Part shown: one piece after another, positions 43,467 through 44,982 of the stretch
Layout of the letters: each line of letters opens with the position of its first letter
How positions within the stretch are numbered: position 1 is the stretch's first letter
From: Coprinus comatus
Taxonomy: Eukaryota; Basidiomycota; Agaricomycetes; Agaricales; Agaricaceae
NCBI GenBank assembly: GCA_034638255.1
Contig: JAWPGT010000133.1
Location: 1 to 44,982 of the forward strand
DNA: 44,982 nucleotides
Direction: 5' to 3'
Made by a program: the position numbers and the translations under genes
Notes under the pieces: model-generated
Databases searched by the model: none
Seen by the model: the letters and a program-made list of their open reading frames with translations, nothing else
What the model was told of the DNA's origin: nothing

Positions 43467-44982
43467 ATGGACGGTCGCATTGCAGGTCTATTGGAATTGG
43501 TGCAGAAACTAACGGTTGGTATCCAGAGTGCATCCAGAGTAGATGTGAGTGTGTTTCGTATATGATTTTTGATTTAAACTCAATACCAGATTCTATATGT
43601 AGTATTGTAATGGTAAGTCTTAACTCCCGTTTGCCAAGCAAACCTTTTTTTATTTTATTTAATTGTTTCAAAGTCGCGAGTGCCACAATCGCTGTACGTT
43701 AAATTTCTCACTCCTAATGCTAAAACTGGAACTCAAGAATGCAACGTTTCAGATATTTGATTGGCTTATTACCTTCGAACTTGAAGTATCGTGTGTATGG
43801 TCATCGAACTGGAATTTGATGAAAGTTCTCTATCTCCTGGTACGATACCTTCCCTTTGTAGACACTTCAGTCATTTTGTTTAGTGAGTATAGTATTCCTT
43901 TAACAAATACATATTAACGTTGAACATTTAATCTTTTCATAGATCAGTTCGGATACGCTCTCTCTGAATCTGTATGTAAAGCCACCTACAACTATGCGGG
44001 CTGTATGTATTCTATCTATTTCATTGGATGGTAACTAGTTTGTTGTATTCTCACACCAATGATAGTTATGTTTGTTATCGGCATAGCTCTGGCAGAAGGT
44101 GACCTCAATATAACGTCTTACCATAACCACCTCTACTAACCTATACAATGACTTTTACTCCACAGCAATATTAACTCTGAGAACATGGGCGATTTGGGAA
44201 AGGGATAAATGGCTAGCCTACAGTCTATTGATATTCTTTAACATAACCTGGGTAGCAGAACTTGTGTTAATAGGAATTCATCTCGGACAGACTGAACGTG
44301 AGTAAGAGATTAACGGATTCTGGTCATTACTTATTTTGCTTCAAAAGATATTGCATCACCTATTCCGAGTCTTCTTGGTTGTACTACAACGGGAGGAAGT
44401 AAAACTCTACTCACATGTTATCTTCTACTCGCAGTTTATGATGGAGGTATGTCTCGCTAGTCACACCGATAATACGAACACTGACGCGGATGCTGTCTAC
44501 TGAACTTAGTTATTCTGCTTCTTATGATTATTCGTGCACTATCTGTCTGTAGGTTGTTACTAGCATATCGTTTCTTCCTCCCCCTTAACCCACATCAAGT
44601 CAGAAAAAAAGGCAACTCACAGCTTTTGAAGCTTGTTTATGCCGACGGTAATCCAAGTTCTAAGCGTCTGGACCAATTGTCTGACTAAAGTTTCAAGGTA
44701 TCATATACTATGCCTATATTTTTGGTACGCATACCGGTCAGTTAAAAGAGCAATTTACACACTGACTCGTTTAACGATAGGCCTAGCCCTTCTCAATGTC
44801 ATCATGATAAGCTCATTAACAGTAAGCTGTTTCTTGCCAGAAGAATTTGTAGTTGAAGCTGATGGCGTATTCGACATCCAGCATGACTTCGATCGAACTC
44901 TCGTAACGTATGTACCAGTTACCCACCTTCACATTCAATACACCACTAAGATTCGAAAAATGTCATTAAAATCCTTTGTCAA
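43467..44982 (+). CDS. DUF6533 multi-pass membrane protein (array member 5), cut by window end
   Basis: Thirteen exons are followed in frame: 43467-43544, 43603-43612 (10 nt), 43674-43693 (20 nt), 43753-43882, 43943-44002, 44066-44098, 44166-44297, 44348-44446, 44510-44548, 44600-44647, 44698-44724, 44781-44821, 44882-44907 (26 nt). The start is MDGRIAGLLELVQKLTVG. Signature: IFDWLITFELEVSCVWSSNW and VLYLLVRYLPF. Then QFGYALSESVCKATYNYAGC, MFVIGIALAE, ILTLRTWAIWERDKW, IPSLLGCTTTGGSKTLLTCY, VILLLMIIRALS, GIIYYAYIFG, GLALLNVIMISSLT and HDFDRTLVT. The last exon, which carries VLACRVVLHIR in the paralogues, lies beyond the window. Exon sizes are identical to the 25987 gene at eight of the thirteen exons read. 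Confidence 0.82.

Overview
The window looks like nuclear DNA of a filamentous basidiomycete, most likely an Agaricomycete. Genes are broken by many short GT..AG introns of about 45-70 nt. A CYP63-type P450 is present, and half the window is filled by DUF6533 and DUF6534 membrane proteins, two families I know mainly from Agaricomycetes. Composition is moderately AT-rich. No bacterial, viral or organellar signal was seen. All product names come from reading translations and motifs; no database search was run.

Left part (1-15.7 kb), mostly conserved genes: an NAD(P)-binding epimerase-like gene (minus, 1704-3011, probable 1-nt deletion), the ER translocation factor SEC63 (3839-6216), a CYP63-like P450 with two 1-nt frameshifts (6949-9471), a small single-pass membrane protein (10033-10915), and a large mitochondrial PPR protein (11245-15675).

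Right part (15.7-45 kb), accessory: two multigene families of multi-pass membrane proteins are interspersed in both orientations. DUF6533 genes lie at 18602-20531 (+), 21653-23265 (-), 25987-27876 (+), 33216-34919 (-) and 43467-end (+, cut by the window), with a 3' relic at 20915-21540. DUF6534 genes lie at 31427-33090 (+), 36367-38028 (+) and 38907-40490 (-). The DUF6533 genes share a 10-nt plus 20-nt micro-exon pair, and the DUF6534 genes share a 13-nt micro-exon; reading frames close exactly across these junctions. Inserted in the array are a second epimerase-like gene (28409-29697, one frameshift), uracil phosphoribosyltransferase (30115-31118), a coilin-like gene (41367-43123), and a tRNA-Ser(GCU) carrying a 15-nt intron (38676-38772, minus).

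Rearrangement traces connect the two halves. An inverted copy of the P450 3' end and its downstream flank lies at about 24886-25270. A short echo of a PPR exon lies at 16500-16575, weaker at 25362-25400. The 5' flanks of the DUF6533 genes at 18.6 and 26.0 kb are duplicates, and the first is split by a 1.33-kb element with terminal inverted repeats (17227-18554). The core cellular genes and the DUF6533/6534 genes mostly read cleanly, while the P450 and both epimerase-like genes carry 1-nt deletions. That suggests relaxed selection on the metabolic genes, or local sequence error. The best candidate for an undescribed system is the DUF6533/DUF6534 array, whose function is unknown.
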